Shown here one piece after another: positions 26,068 through 34,159 of a stretch of 64,000 nucleotides of DNA (within the stretch, counting starts at the first letter, position 1; the number at the start of each line of letters is the position of its first letter). The stretch lies in NCBI GenBank assembly GCA_046351325.1, contig JAXLYR010000014.1, positions 1 through 64,000 on the forward strand, in the 5' to 3' direction. The translations under genes were made by a program, and so were the position numbers. The notes under the pieces were generated by a model. That model had not been told where the DNA came from. It did no database searches and saw only the letters and a program-made list of their open reading frames with translations. Origin of the DNA: Xiheicaenibacterium sp046351325 (lineage in GTDB: Bacteria; Myxococcota_A; Polyangia; Polyangiales; Polyangiaceae).

Positions 26068-27693
26068 ATGTCGCTCCGAAAGCTCGCACCGCTCGCTCTC
26101 GCTGCACTCGCTGCTCTCACGCCGGCTTGCGCCCCCGGAAATGAGGTCGACGACCTCGAGGACACGGAGCAAGGCGAGAAGCGGTTCTCGAGCGACGAGG
26201 CGACGCTGGTCGACTTCGAGTTCGACGGGATGCTGACTGCGCCGTGGCAGACGAACACCACGAAGCTCATCAAGGACCAGCTCTTCTACATGGTCGGGCA
26301 GCTCAACGAGCACCGCTCCGTCGCGCGGCTCGACAAGGTGACGATCACGAACGTCAAGCGCACCTCGAACGGCGCGGACGGTTGGATGAAGGTCACCTTC
26401 CACGCGAAGCTCCCCGTCGGCTGGGGTGAGGGCGACGCGCCGTCGACGTTCGACCTCACGTTCCCTCGCAAGATCGGCCCGAAGAGCCTGACGACCTTCA
26501 CGGACACGTACAAAGGCTCGTGCGTCGATGAAGACGGCCACGACGTGAACAGCGGGAACTTCTGGTTTCACTTCCGCCCCGAGCGCGAGGGCTGCACGTT
26601 CGACCCGGCGCACATCAGCACGACCACGGCGAAGGTCACCGTGAGCACGCTCAACACGACGGGGAAGTTCCCCGAGTACGACAAGGTTTGGGAGGACGGC
26701 ACGCTGCGCGTCGTCGCCGTGTTCGGCAAATACGAGGACTACTCGACGTCGCAGTCGGACGCTGGCATCCAGGCCTACAACGAGTTCATCGACACCGTGC
26801 GCGAGACGCTCGGCGCGGGCCTGACGACGACGCCCGCGAACGTCGCGAGCTCGCCTGGCGTGAGCGCGCCCGACGTCACGTTCTCGGGGACGATCGACGG
26901 CGCGAACGTGAGCATCACGGCGCTCCTCATCGACAGCCCGAAGGTCGCGACCCCAACGTTCGACGCGCGCTACGGCGAGCTCACGAAGACGGCCGATGTC
27001 ATCACGTACAACGGCCACGCGGGCCTCGGCGCGAACGTGCGCGCGCTCGCGTCGAAGGGGCAGTTCACGAAGGGGCGCTACTCGGTCTTCTTCTTCAACG
27101 GCTGCGACACGTTCGCGTACCTCGACGACAAGCTGAGCGGTCGCTTCGCGACGCTGAACCCCGACGACGCGAAGGGGACGAAATACTTGGACGTCGTTAC
27201 GAACCTGATGCCGGCGTACTTCAGCTCGATGCCGACCGCGTCGCTCGCCATCGTCGGCGCGCTCGCGCACCCGAACGCGCCGCGCACTTACCAGCAAATC
27301 TTCAGCGGGATCGACAGCCAACAGGTCGTCGTGGTGACGGGCGAAGAGGACAACGTCTACGTCCCGAAGGCGACGGGCTTCGCCGGGATGGATGAGGCGG
27401 GCTCGGTCGGCAAGGGCGAGTCGAAGACCTACGAGACGCCGACGCTCCCGGCCGGCAAGTACACGATCAGCCTGAGCGAGAAGGGCACGACAGCCGGTGA
27501 CGCGGATCTCTACGTCGGCGTCGGGTACCAGCCGACGCTCGAGATGTGGGACGAGCGTCCGTACCTCGTGGGCTCGAACGAAGAGGTCACGATCGAGCTG
27601 AAGACGCCGTCGAAGCTCTTCGTGATGGTGCACGGCTACGAGGACGCGCCCGTCACGGCGAACGCGTTCCGCCTCGTCGTCGAGCAGGACTGA
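26068..27693 (+). CDS. Lipoprotein of unknown function with PPC-like C-terminus
   Basis: From ATG 26068 the protein is 541 residues. It has a lipoprotein signal ending LTPAC. The central 350 residues contain no recognised catalytic domain, though the pattern VITYNGHAGLGANVRAL then YSVFFFNGCDTFAYLDD suggests a Rossmann-like or caspase-like region with a conserved His and Cys. The last 90 residues (ESKTYETPTLPAGKYTISL, DADLYVGVGY) resemble the bacterial pre-peptidase C-terminal domain found in secreted enzymes. It probably sits at the cell surface. The 156 bases before it hold no clear promoter. Confidence 0.7.
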   Translation: MSLRKLAPLALAALAALTPACAPGNEVDDLEDTEQGEKRFSSDEATLVDFEFDGMLTAPWQTNTTKLIKDQLFYMVGQLNEHRSVARLDKVTITNVKRTSNGADGWMKVTFHAKLPVGWGEGDAPSTFDLTFPRKIGPKSLTTFTDTYKGSCVDEDGHDVNSGNFWFHFRPEREGCTFDPAHISTTTAKVTVSTLNTTGKFPEYDKVWEDGTLRVVAVFGKYEDYSTSQSDAGIQAYNEFIDTVRETLGAGLTTTPANVASSPGVSAPDVTFSGTIDGANVSITALLIDSPKVATPTFDARYGELTKTADVITYNGHAGLGANVRALASKGQFTKGRYSVFFFNGCDTFAYLDDKLSGRFATLNPDDAKGTKYLDVVTNLMPAYFSSMPTASLAIVGALAHPNAPRTYQQIFSGIDSQQVVVVTGEEDNVYVPKATGFAGMDEAGSVGKGESKTYETPTLPAGKYTISLSEKGTTAGDADLYVGVGYQPTLEMWDERPYLVGSNEEVTIELKTPSKLFVMVHGYEDAPVTANAFRLVVEQD

Positions 27694-27695
27694 TC

Positions 27696-28802
27696 TCAGC
27701 GAGGACGCTCGCCCATGAAGGGCGCGCCAGCGAGGTTCGAGAGCATGAGGACCATGCTCGAGGCCTCGCGAGCGATCGCGGCTGGCGAGAAGCCCGCCGC
27801 GCCTGTGTGTCCGTAGAGGCCCGTGACGAAGAGGCCCCGCAGGTGGTGCTGCGGCAGCGCGCGAGAGAGCTTCACCGACTCGACGTAGGGGATGACGTCG
27901 TCCTCGCGGCCGTGGACGAGCACGGTGGGGCAGGCGACGCGCGCGATCTGCTCGCGCGGATCGAGGAACGCGAGGTTCGCGTGGGCGCGATCGAACGCGG
28001 CCTCGGCCCAAGGGATGAAATCGGGCGCGAGCCCGCAGCCTCGGAGGAAGGGCTCGCGGAGTGGGGAGGGGAGGGAAGACGCGATCTCGTGAGCGATCGG
28101 GTCGCGCGCGCCAGGTCGTTTGAGCTCCAACTTTCCCCAGGTCCTGTGGACCATCGAGCGCCAGGCGCTCGCGAGGCGCTCGCGATCGGCTTCTTCGGCG
28201 AGTTGCTCGAGCAGGTGCAGGAACACGACGGGTGAGTTGAGCGGGTCGCGCTCGAGAGCGAGCTCTTCGCCATCAAAATGCGTACGTCCCGTGAGGGCGA
28301 AGCGCACGGTGGGGACGAACTCGGCGTAGCCACCGAAGAGCACGATCGCGCGGGGCGGCGCGGGCCGCGTCGCGAGGTGCAGGGCGAGGCGCGAGCCGAA
28401 GCTGATCGAGAAGACCGCGGGGTCACCGAGCCCGCGAGCGTCGGACTCGGCGCGCGCGAGCGCGAGCGCGGCCTCGGCGTCGTCGAACGCCGTCGCGTCG
28501 ATGAGCAGGTTCGTGAACGACCGGATGAAGGGCGCGACGACGACGAGGCCCGCGGCCGCCACGATCCGACAGAAGCGATCGAGGCGAGGATCGTCCGGCC
28601 CGAGGAAATGCAGACCAGGCAGGACGAGGTACGTGCCGCGCGCGCGTGTCGGCGGCGTGAATAGGTACGCCCGCATCGACGGACGCGTCGCCGTCCTCGG
28701 GGTGTGAACCTCGTGTCGCGCGATGCCGCTCGGCGTGCGCTCTCCTGCCCAGGGCCCGAGCCATCGCCCGAGCGACGCGGTGGCAATCAGCTGGTCGATC
28801 AC
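27696..28802 (-). CDS. Alpha/beta hydrolase
   Basis: This 368-residue protein has the hydrolase oxyanion strand YLVLPGLHFLGP and a nucleophile region FSISFGSRLAL (Ser-X-Ser-X-Gly type, slightly unusual). It also has a late acid in VLVHGREDDVIP and a His near LYGHTGAAG. It has no signal peptide, so it is probably cytoplasmic. It converges on the preceding lipoprotein gene with two bases between the stops. The substrate is unknown. Confidence 0.75.
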   Translation of the reverse strand: MIDQLIATASLGRWLGPWAGERTPSGIARHEVHTPRTATRPSMRAYLFTPPTRARGTYLVLPGLHFLGPDDPRLDRFCRIVAAAGLVVVAPFIRSFTNLLIDATAFDDAEAALALARAESDARGLGDPAVFSISFGSRLALHLATRPAPPRAIVLFGGYAEFVPTVRFALTGRTHFDGEELALERDPLNSPVVFLHLLEQLAEEADRERLASAWRSMVHRTWGKLELKRPGARDPIAHEIASSLPSPLREPFLRGCGLAPDFIPWAEAAFDRAHANLAFLDPREQIARVACPTVLVHGREDDVIPYVESVKLSRALPQHHLRGLFVTGLYGHTGAAGFSPAAIAREASSMVLMLSNLAGAPFMGERPR

Positions 28803-28892
28803 GCGCGTGAGGATGCAGGCACGATCGCGCCACGCGCAACCGCGGAAGATCCACTACGAACTTGCGAGGGGGTGTACTAGCTTCGGCTGCGA

Positions 28893-29717
28893 ATGAGGCC
28901 GCTGCGCGCCATCGTCGCCGCCCTTGTGGGGCTCTCGTGGCTGGCGGCTGCCGAGGCCCACGCCGAAGAGCCTCGACCCCAGTCCGCGGCGGCACCCGCG
29001 AGCTCGACCACCGCCGCGCGCTCCTCCGCCGAGGTGCCCGCGCGACCGCCGCCGCTCACGGTCGAGAGCAGTGAGATGTTCACGTCGGTCCCGCCGTCGC
29101 ACCTGCTCGACGTCGGCGCCGGCGCCGTCATGGTCTCGATGTATCAGCGCAACGCCGACGCCTCGTCGCGGACGGTGACCTTCGCGCCGGGGCCGGGGCT
29201 CACGACGTGGGCGCGCATCGTGCTCTGCCCGTACATGCAGGCCGCGGTGGTGTTCTCGTGGGACTCGCACGGGGTCGAGATCGATCACGGCGCGCTCGGT
29301 CTCGGCGGCGCCACGATCGACGCGGGGCGGCTCACGTCCTACCGGCTCGAAGCGCACGCCATGCCGACGTTGCCGCTCGGGGACAGCGTCCGTCTCTTCG
29401 CGATCATGGGGCTCGGCTGGGGCCGCCTCGAGATCGGCCCGATGCACGCGGTCGACGAGACCGGGACCTACGTGATCCGCGGGCGCGGAGCGTCGTACTT
29501 CGATGTGCCGCTCGGGCTCGGAACCGCGGTCGAGGTGATCCCCGGGTGGCTTTCGATCGACGTCGCCGTGTGGTCGGCAGCGACCTTCCAGAAGGATGGG
29601 ACGGCGTTCACGGCGGTGCAGGCGCTCGACGGCGCAGGGCGGCCGCGCGTGGTCGCCGCACTCCCCGAGGTCCCGTCGTTCTTCGTGTCGTCGCTCGGTT
29701 TGAGCCTCGTTCTATGA
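28893..29717 (+). CDS. Exported hypothetical protein, possible outer-membrane barrel
   Basis: This 274-residue protein has a cleavable signal peptide (MRPLRAIVAALVGLSWLAAAEAHAEE). After an Ala/Ser/Pro-rich stretch it has alternating hydrophobic strands (MVSMYQRNADAS, AAVVFSWDSHGVEI, LFAIMGLGWGRLEI, WLSIDVAVWSAA) and ends in FVSSLGLSLVL, an aromatic-rich beta pattern like outer-membrane barrels. No family is recognised. Its stop overlaps the deoxynucleoside kinase start (ATGA), so the two are co-translated, although their functions appear unrelated. Confidence 0.6.
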   Translation: MRPLRAIVAALVGLSWLAAAEAHAEEPRPQSAAAPASSTTAARSSAEVPARPPPLTVESSEMFTSVPPSHLLDVGAGAVMVSMYQRNADASSRTVTFAPGPGLTTWARIVLCPYMQAAVVFSWDSHGVEIDHGALGLGGATIDAGRLTSYRLEAHAMPTLPLGDSVRLFAIMGLGWGRLEIGPMHAVDETGTYVIRGRGASYFDVPLGLGTAVEVIPGWLSIDVAVWSAATFQKDGTAFTAVQALDGAGRPRVVAALPEVPSFFVSSLGLSLVL

Positions 29718-30358
29718 GCTCGAAGCCGACGCGCGTCGTCGCTGTCGCCGGCAACATGGGCGCCGGCAAGTCGAGCCTCGTGCGCTGGCTCGAGCTGAAC
29801 CTCGGGATGCTGCCGTTCTTCGAGCCGCACGACGAGAACCCGTACCTCGAGGATTTCTACGGCGACATGCAGCGCTGGGCGCTGCCATCGCAGCTCTTTT
29901 TCCTCGTGCAGCGCTTCAAGATCCACAAGGACATCGAGGAGCGCGCGCGCACGAGCGGTCGGCACATCGTGCAGGATCGGACCATCTACGAGGACGCCGA
30001 GGTCTTCGCCACGCACCTCTTCAGGAGCGGCGCGATGAGCGAGCGCGACTTCCGCATGTATCAAGATCTCTACGGGACGCTCCGCAAGGAGCTCGCGCCG
30101 CCCGATCTCATGATCTATCTGCGCTGCCCCGTTCCATGCCTCGTGAAGCGAATCAAGAAACGCGGGCGCCCCTTCGAGCAGAGTCTACCGCGCAGTTATT
30201 TGGTCGCGCTCGACGCGCTCTACGAGAATTGGTTCGCGAGCTACCGTGATTCGGAGACCATCGTCATCAACACGGATCGCTTGGATTATGTCGAGCATCT
30301 CTTCGATCGACAGGAGCTGCTCGACACCCTGCGTCGCAAGCTCCCTCCCTCGACTTGA
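29714..30358 (+). CDS. Deoxynucleoside kinase (deoxyadenosine/deoxyguanosine kinase family)
   Basis: This 214-residue cytoplasmic enzyme phosphorylates deoxynucleosides in nucleotide salvage. The P-loop is GNMGAGKSS (13-21). The substrate-site DRTIYEDAEVF with the Glu, and the lid region PCLVKRIKKRGRPFEQ, are typical of the dNK family, as is the late LYENWFASY. ATG 29714 overlaps the stop of the exported protein gene. Base preference (dA/dG or dC) cannot be read from these motifs with certainty. Confidence 0.88.
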   Translation: MSSKPTRVVAVAGNMGAGKSSLVRWLELNLGMLPFFEPHDENPYLEDFYGDMQRWALPSQLFFLVQRFKIHKDIEERARTSGRHIVQDRTIYEDAEVFATHLFRSGAMSERDFRMYQDLYGTLRKELAPPDLMIYLRCPVPCLVKRIKKRGRPFEQSLPRSYLVALDALYENWFASYRDSETIVINTDRLDYVEHLFDRQELLDTLRRKLPPST

Positions 30359-30514
30359 CGAACGCTCGGTGACGGGGCCGCTGAAGAACCTCGATGCCGC
30401 GAGACGTATTGCCAAAGAATCGCTGCTTGCGGCGTGTTTTGTCGTAAGCTGATCGTGGTCCGGAATCGTGGACCCGACAACCGGACGCGAGCAACACCCC
30501 AGCCCACGAGAACC

Positions 30515-31816
30515 ATGAAGATCACCTGTCATTCTTGCGCGGCCAAGTACACGGTTTCTGACGAAAAGGTTCAGGGCAAGACCGTCAAGATGAAGTGCCG
30601 CAAGTGCGGTGCGACCATCGTGGTGGGCGGGTCAGCGCAGGGCGGAGAGCCGGCGCAATTCACGGACGACGCGACGGTGGCTCAGGCCGCACCGCAGGAT
30701 CCTGCAGCGCAGGACGCACCGCCGCCAGGCAGCTATCTGGTCAACGTCGCGGACGGTGATCAGCGCACGATGACGCTCGGCGAGGTCGTCGAGGCCTACA
30801 ACGGCGGCGTCATCACCGGCGACACTTATGTCTGGGCTGACGGGATGAACGACTGGCAGTCGCTCAGCGAGAACGACTCCATCGTGGCAGCACTCAACGA
30901 AGCCGCGAAGGCCAATGCCTCGCTCGTCGGCGGCAACGGCGCCGCGGCGTTCGGTGCCTCGGCCAGCCCGTCGAATGCGCCGCTCGCGGCGAGCCCCAGC
31001 AGCAACCCCGCCGCGCGAAAGGACGGGGGGCGCAAGTCACCGGACCTGTTCGGGTCGGGTGGCGGCGGCTTCGGCGACTCGAGTGGCGCGGCCCTCGCGT
31101 CGAGCAGCTCGGTTTCGGGCACGGGCAAGCGCGACGAGAACTCGGTGCTGTTCTCGCTGAACGCGCTCACGGGGACCGCGCCCGCGGGTGGCAGCTCGCG
31201 AGCGGGCTCGGCCACGAAAGAGGACTCGGGCCTCATCGACTTGAAGGCGCTCGCGGCGAGCGCTGCACCCGCCGCTTCGGTGTCGGACGCTTCGCCGCTC
31301 GACGGTCCGGGGCTCTTCCCGATCGCAGCGCCTGTGCTCGCGCCTCCGCCGGTCGCGACCGCACCGACTGCAGTCTCCGCCCCACCCGCAAAGAGCAGCA
31401 AGCTCCCGCTCATTTTCGGCGCGATCGCAGTCGTCGCAGTCGGTGTTGCGATCTTCGTCGTGGTGAAGAGCGGAGATTCGGGCAACGCGACCGCCAAGAC
31501 AGAGGACACCAAGCCGCCTCCGACGTCGCTCGTCCCGACCAACACGCCCATCCAAACGAACGCCGTTGCGGCAACCGCGACCGACTCGCCGCCCGCAGGC
31601 ACAAGCGCCGCGCCTACCGACACGAGCTCTGCCAAGGCAGGCTCGACCAACACGGGCAAGGGCAAGCCGACGACGACGACCACGACCACCGGCAAGGCCA
31701 CGGCGACCACTACGACGACCGGGACTGCGACCGCCACCACCAAGCCGAAGGGCAAGGACTGCGGCTGCGGCACCGACCTGAACTGCCAGCTGAAGTGCGT
31801 CGCTGGTAAGAAGTAG
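30515..31816 (+). CDS. MJ0042 zinc-ribbon and GYF-domain membrane protein
   Basis: This 433-residue protein opens with an MJ0042-type zinc ribbon, with Cys5-X2-Cys8 and Cys28-X2-Cys31. A GYF_2 domain follows at about 74-126 (YLVNVADGDQRTMTLGEVV, VWADGMNDWQSL). A long Ala/Ser/Pro-rich linker leads to one transmembrane segment at about 297-317 (LPLIFGAIAVVAVGVAIFVVV), then a Thr-rich repeat of GKATATTTTTG type and a four-Cys tail (DCGCGTDLNCQLKC). Such proteins are common in myxobacteria and thought to be adaptors. ATG 30515 is chosen because the zinc ribbon starts there. A strong terminator follows. Confidence 0.85.
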   Translation: MKITCHSCAAKYTVSDEKVQGKTVKMKCRKCGATIVVGGSAQGGEPAQFTDDATVAQAAPQDPAAQDAPPPGSYLVNVADGDQRTMTLGEVVEAYNGGVITGDTYVWADGMNDWQSLSENDSIVAALNEAAKANASLVGGNGAAAFGASASPSNAPLAASPSSNPAARKDGGRKSPDLFGSGGGGFGDSSGAALASSSSVSGTGKRDENSVLFSLNALTGTAPAGGSSRAGSATKEDSGLIDLKALAASAAPAASVSDASPLDGPGLFPIAAPVLAPPPVATAPTAVSAPPAKSSKLPLIFGAIAVVAVGVAIFVVVKSGDSGNATAKTEDTKPPPTSLVPTNTPIQTNAVAATATDSPPAGTSAAPTDTSSAKAGSTNTGKGKPTTTTTTTGKATATTTTTGTATATTKPKGKDCGCGTDLNCQLKCVAGKK

Positions 31817-31817
31817 G

Positions 31818-32351
31818 TTGTTCCTGTCGGGCTCTTTCGCGTCGCGATTGAGCCCTTTTTTTTGTTGGTTGGTCGTCGGTTGTGGGGCCCGTGAGCACGA
31901 GGTCGTCGACGTCGACGTCGGGACCTCGTCGAGCGCCGTCACGCCGATCCTCACGGAGTCGACCTCGACGGGGACGGCGCCTGCGACGTCGAGTTCACCT
32001 CGCGAGCTCACCTGGCGAAGCGATCTCGACGGCGCCTGGCGAGACGCCGAAGCGAGGCGCGCACCGCTGCTCGTGGTCGTCCTCGCGGACTGGTCAGTCG
32101 CGAGTCGAGAGGTGCAAGCGCACCTCGCCGAGGCTTCCTTCACTCGCTCCGCCCGACCGTTCATCACCGTGAAGCTCGACGCGACCACGGACGACGGAAC
32201 CATCGACGAGAAGCTCGTGCGGATCGGGGCGCGCTCGATCCCGTCGCTCGCGCTCATCGATCCAGCGACAGGGCGTCGTGACGTTCTCAGTTGGCCGTGG
32301 ACGCTCGCGGAGCTCGACGAGCGGGTCCTCGCGTTCGTCGGGGCTCGCTGA
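31818..32351 (+). CDS. Thioredoxin-fold lipoprotein lacking the CXXC cysteines
   Basis: The open frame of 177 codons begins with TTG at 31818; TTG 31848 is another candidate. A lipobox is visible at LVVGC (Cys22). The mature part has the fold of the DsbD C-terminal domain: APLLVVVLADWSVASREVQAHL, then VKLDAT, then the cis-Pro loop RSIPSLALID (Pro142). In DsbD the site is DWCVACKE; here both cysteines are serine (Ser93, Ser96), so redox activity is not expected. The upstream gene's terminator lies within the signal-peptide codons. The true start is uncertain. Confidence 0.6.
   Translation: MFLSGSFASRLSPFFCWLVVGCGAREHEVVDVDVGTSSSAVTPILTESTSTGTAPATSSSPRELTWRSDLDGAWRDAEARRAPLLVVVLADWSVASREVQAHLAEASFTRSARPFITVKLDATTDDGTIDEKLVRIGARSIPSLALIDPATGRRDVLSWPWTLAELDERVLAFVGAR
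31829..31863 (+). terminator. Rho-independent terminator of the GYF-protein gene
   Basis: GGGCTC (31829-31834) pairs with GAGCCC (31850-31855) across a 15-base loop and is followed directly by eight T residues. It lies 12 bases after the GYF gene stop and inside the N-terminal coding frame of the next gene. Confidence 0.88.
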
Positions 32352-32421
32352 GCGCGCTGGCGTCTCGACTCGGGAGCATGCATCCTGCGCGAGTGACCCG
32401 CGTTCATGCACAGCTGGTCGG

Positions 32422-32478
32422 GATGAATCGGGGGGGCGCGAAGCGCAAGGGGGGCGGATTCAGCACCCCGATGAATCG
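32422..32478. repeat. Mini insertion element, copy 1 (48 bp) with 9-bp flanking repeats
   Basis: GATGAATCG occurs at 32422-32430 and 32470-32478, and 39 bases lie between. The core has a GCGC-GAA-GCGC hairpin (32436-32446) followed by AAGGGGGGCGGATTCAGC. The same core occurs in the methyltransferase gene at 53816-53869. Removing one repeat and the core gives a normal lipoprotein start, so this looks like an insertion with target duplication. Confidence 0.75.
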
Positions 32479-34159
32479 CGTCGGGAGAATCGGGCGGCTT
32501 CTCTTGCTGACGGGCATCGGGCTCGGCGCGAGCTGCGGTGGAACAACGCCGAATCCCAACACGGCGAGTGCGGCGCACGAAGGACGCTCGGCGCGCAAGA
32601 AGCCGGAGGGGGAGAACGTCCCCTTCACGTTGCCGTACGAGGTTCCCAAGCTGCACCTCTTGCCCGACGTCGAGGGCTCGCGCGGTCTCATCACGCGCAG
32701 CGCGGAGGGCGAAAATCGCCTGCTCGGCCGGATGCGACTCCACACGACCGAAGCGGGTGTGATCGAGCGCGCGGACGATCTCCTGCCCGCGGGCGATGTG
32801 CGCGCTCTCAAGCTGCCGACACGCCTCGGCGGCGGGTTCATGTTCATCGCCGTCGCTGATCGCGGCACCGAGCTCTGGCGCGCGGAGACGTGGCTCGCAC
32901 CGCTCACGCCGATCGCGGCGCTCGGTTCGAACATCGACGCGCGACGGCCGATCGTGCTCGGGTTCGATCGACTCTATGTGCGCACGCGCCAGAGCGAGGT
33001 CGTCGGCATCGACCCGACGGTCCCAGGTGGAGCGCTCGTCGGTCTCGGCTCGCTGCCCGTCGCACCCGGCTACGGCGACATGGTGTTTCTCGATGGATGG
33101 CGCGCCGTCGTCGACACGGATCTCGCTGGGACGTTCGCGACGTTCGACGCCGGCGCGACGTGGCGCAAGCTCAACCTCGCGAGCCGTGTGCGGATGATCT
33201 CCCCGTCGTCCGAGGACGCGGACGACGGTGATGAGGCGCTGATCTCGGTCGACGGCGGCGTCTACACGCTCACCGCCGACGGTCATCTGACGTTCACGCA
33301 AGGAGCGAACGACGGCGACAGCGGCATGATGGTCGGCACGTTCGGCACGGACACGAAGGGGACTCCACCCGGTGTGCTCGGCCGCAAACCTCTGCGTGTC
33401 GCGCTCGAGAAGGGCTATCCCGACTCAGCGACTTCCGCCGTCGTCTTGCACGAGGGCGCCGTCGTGCGCGTGTCGCTCGAGGACGGCGCCATCCTCGACT
33501 CGAAGCTGCACGCCTATCCCGAAGAGCACGCGGACTGCACCGGCATCGCGCTCGGCGCAGACTCCGCCGATCCCGCGGACGACGTCGGCTTCGTCTGCGG
33601 TGAAGAGCACGGCGGCACGGTGATCTACGCCTACGAGCGCCCGACCGGCGTGCGCGAGGTCATGCGCTTCTCGACGCCGCGCTCGGTGGTGGAGAGCGGG
33701 CAGGGCGCGATCGTCGTGCGCGGGCCGTGCACCGATCGCGAGCCCGAGGCCACGGTGCGACCGTTCTGCGTGCGGTTCGTCGACGGCACCACGCGCGAGG
33801 TTCGCGTGCGAGGAGACGTTGGCGCCGAGCGCGTGATCGCGCTCGAGGACGGTCGCGTCGTGATTCTCGTGCCGCCGCGTCCGGGTGCGCAGGGGCAGAT
33901 CTCGATCCTCGAGGGTCAGGCGTCGAAGCACGTCGTGCTCAAGCTGCCGGACACGGGCGTCCCGCGCGAGTTCGAGACCGGCATGTGGGTCGACGGTTTC
34001 CAACAATCGGCGAAGGACGAGATCGCCGGCTGGGTCGAGGAGCAGGCGGCCCTGCTCGGCGTGCGCATCAAGCTCGACGGAACGGTCGCGCTCGGCGAGT
34101 TCGTCGAGCGAGCCGAACGGTATCCTCTTCGCGGGGCGCTTCTCTGTTGCGATCGGTGA
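32423..34159 (+). CDS. Lipoprotein, 5' part of a frameshifted gene
   Basis: The N-terminus carries the mini insertion, then MNRVGRIGRLLLLTGIGLGASC, a lipoprotein signal. The rest has beta-propeller-like repeats (GGGFMFIAVADRGTELW, RPIVLGFDRLYVR, GALVGLGSLPV) without a named family. The frame stays good to about residue 562 (VALGEFVE), then ends in an unrelated tail at 34159. The true continuation lies in the next frame from 34109. One extra base in the GAGCGAGCC at about 34104-34112 explains the break. Start may be ATG 32423 or ATG 32471. Confidence 0.6.
   Translation: MNRGGAKRKGGGFSTPMNRVGRIGRLLLLTGIGLGASCGGTTPNPNTASAAHEGRSARKKPEGENVPFTLPYEVPKLHLLPDVEGSRGLITRSAEGENRLLGRMRLHTTEAGVIERADDLLPAGDVRALKLPTRLGGGFMFIAVADRGTELWRAETWLAPLTPIAALGSNIDARRPIVLGFDRLYVRTRQSEVVGIDPTVPGGALVGLGSLPVAPGYGDMVFLDGWRAVVDTDLAGTFATFDAGATWRKLNLASRVRMISPSSEDADDGDEALISVDGGVYTLTADGHLTFTQGANDGDSGMMVGTFGTDTKGTPPGVLGRKPLRVALEKGYPDSATSAVVLHEGAVVRVSLEDGAILDSKLHAYPEEHADCTGIALGADSADPADDVGFVCGEEHGGTVIYAYERPTGVREVMRFSTPRSVVESGQGAIVVRGPCTDREPEATVRPFCVRFVDGTTREVRVRGDVGAERVIALEDGRVVILVPPRPGAQGQISILEGQASKHVVLKLPDTGVPREFETGMWVDGFQQSAKDEIAGWVEEQAALLGVRIKLDGTVALGEFVERAERYPLRGALLCCDR

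Noticed and set aside
27688..27700. CTGATCTCAG at the junction of two convergent genes
   Set aside because: Only four-base arms; too short to be a supported terminator.
31037..33301. A 754-codon open frame on the minus strand
   Set aside because: It covers three well supported plus-strand genes in antisense and has no recognisable domain.
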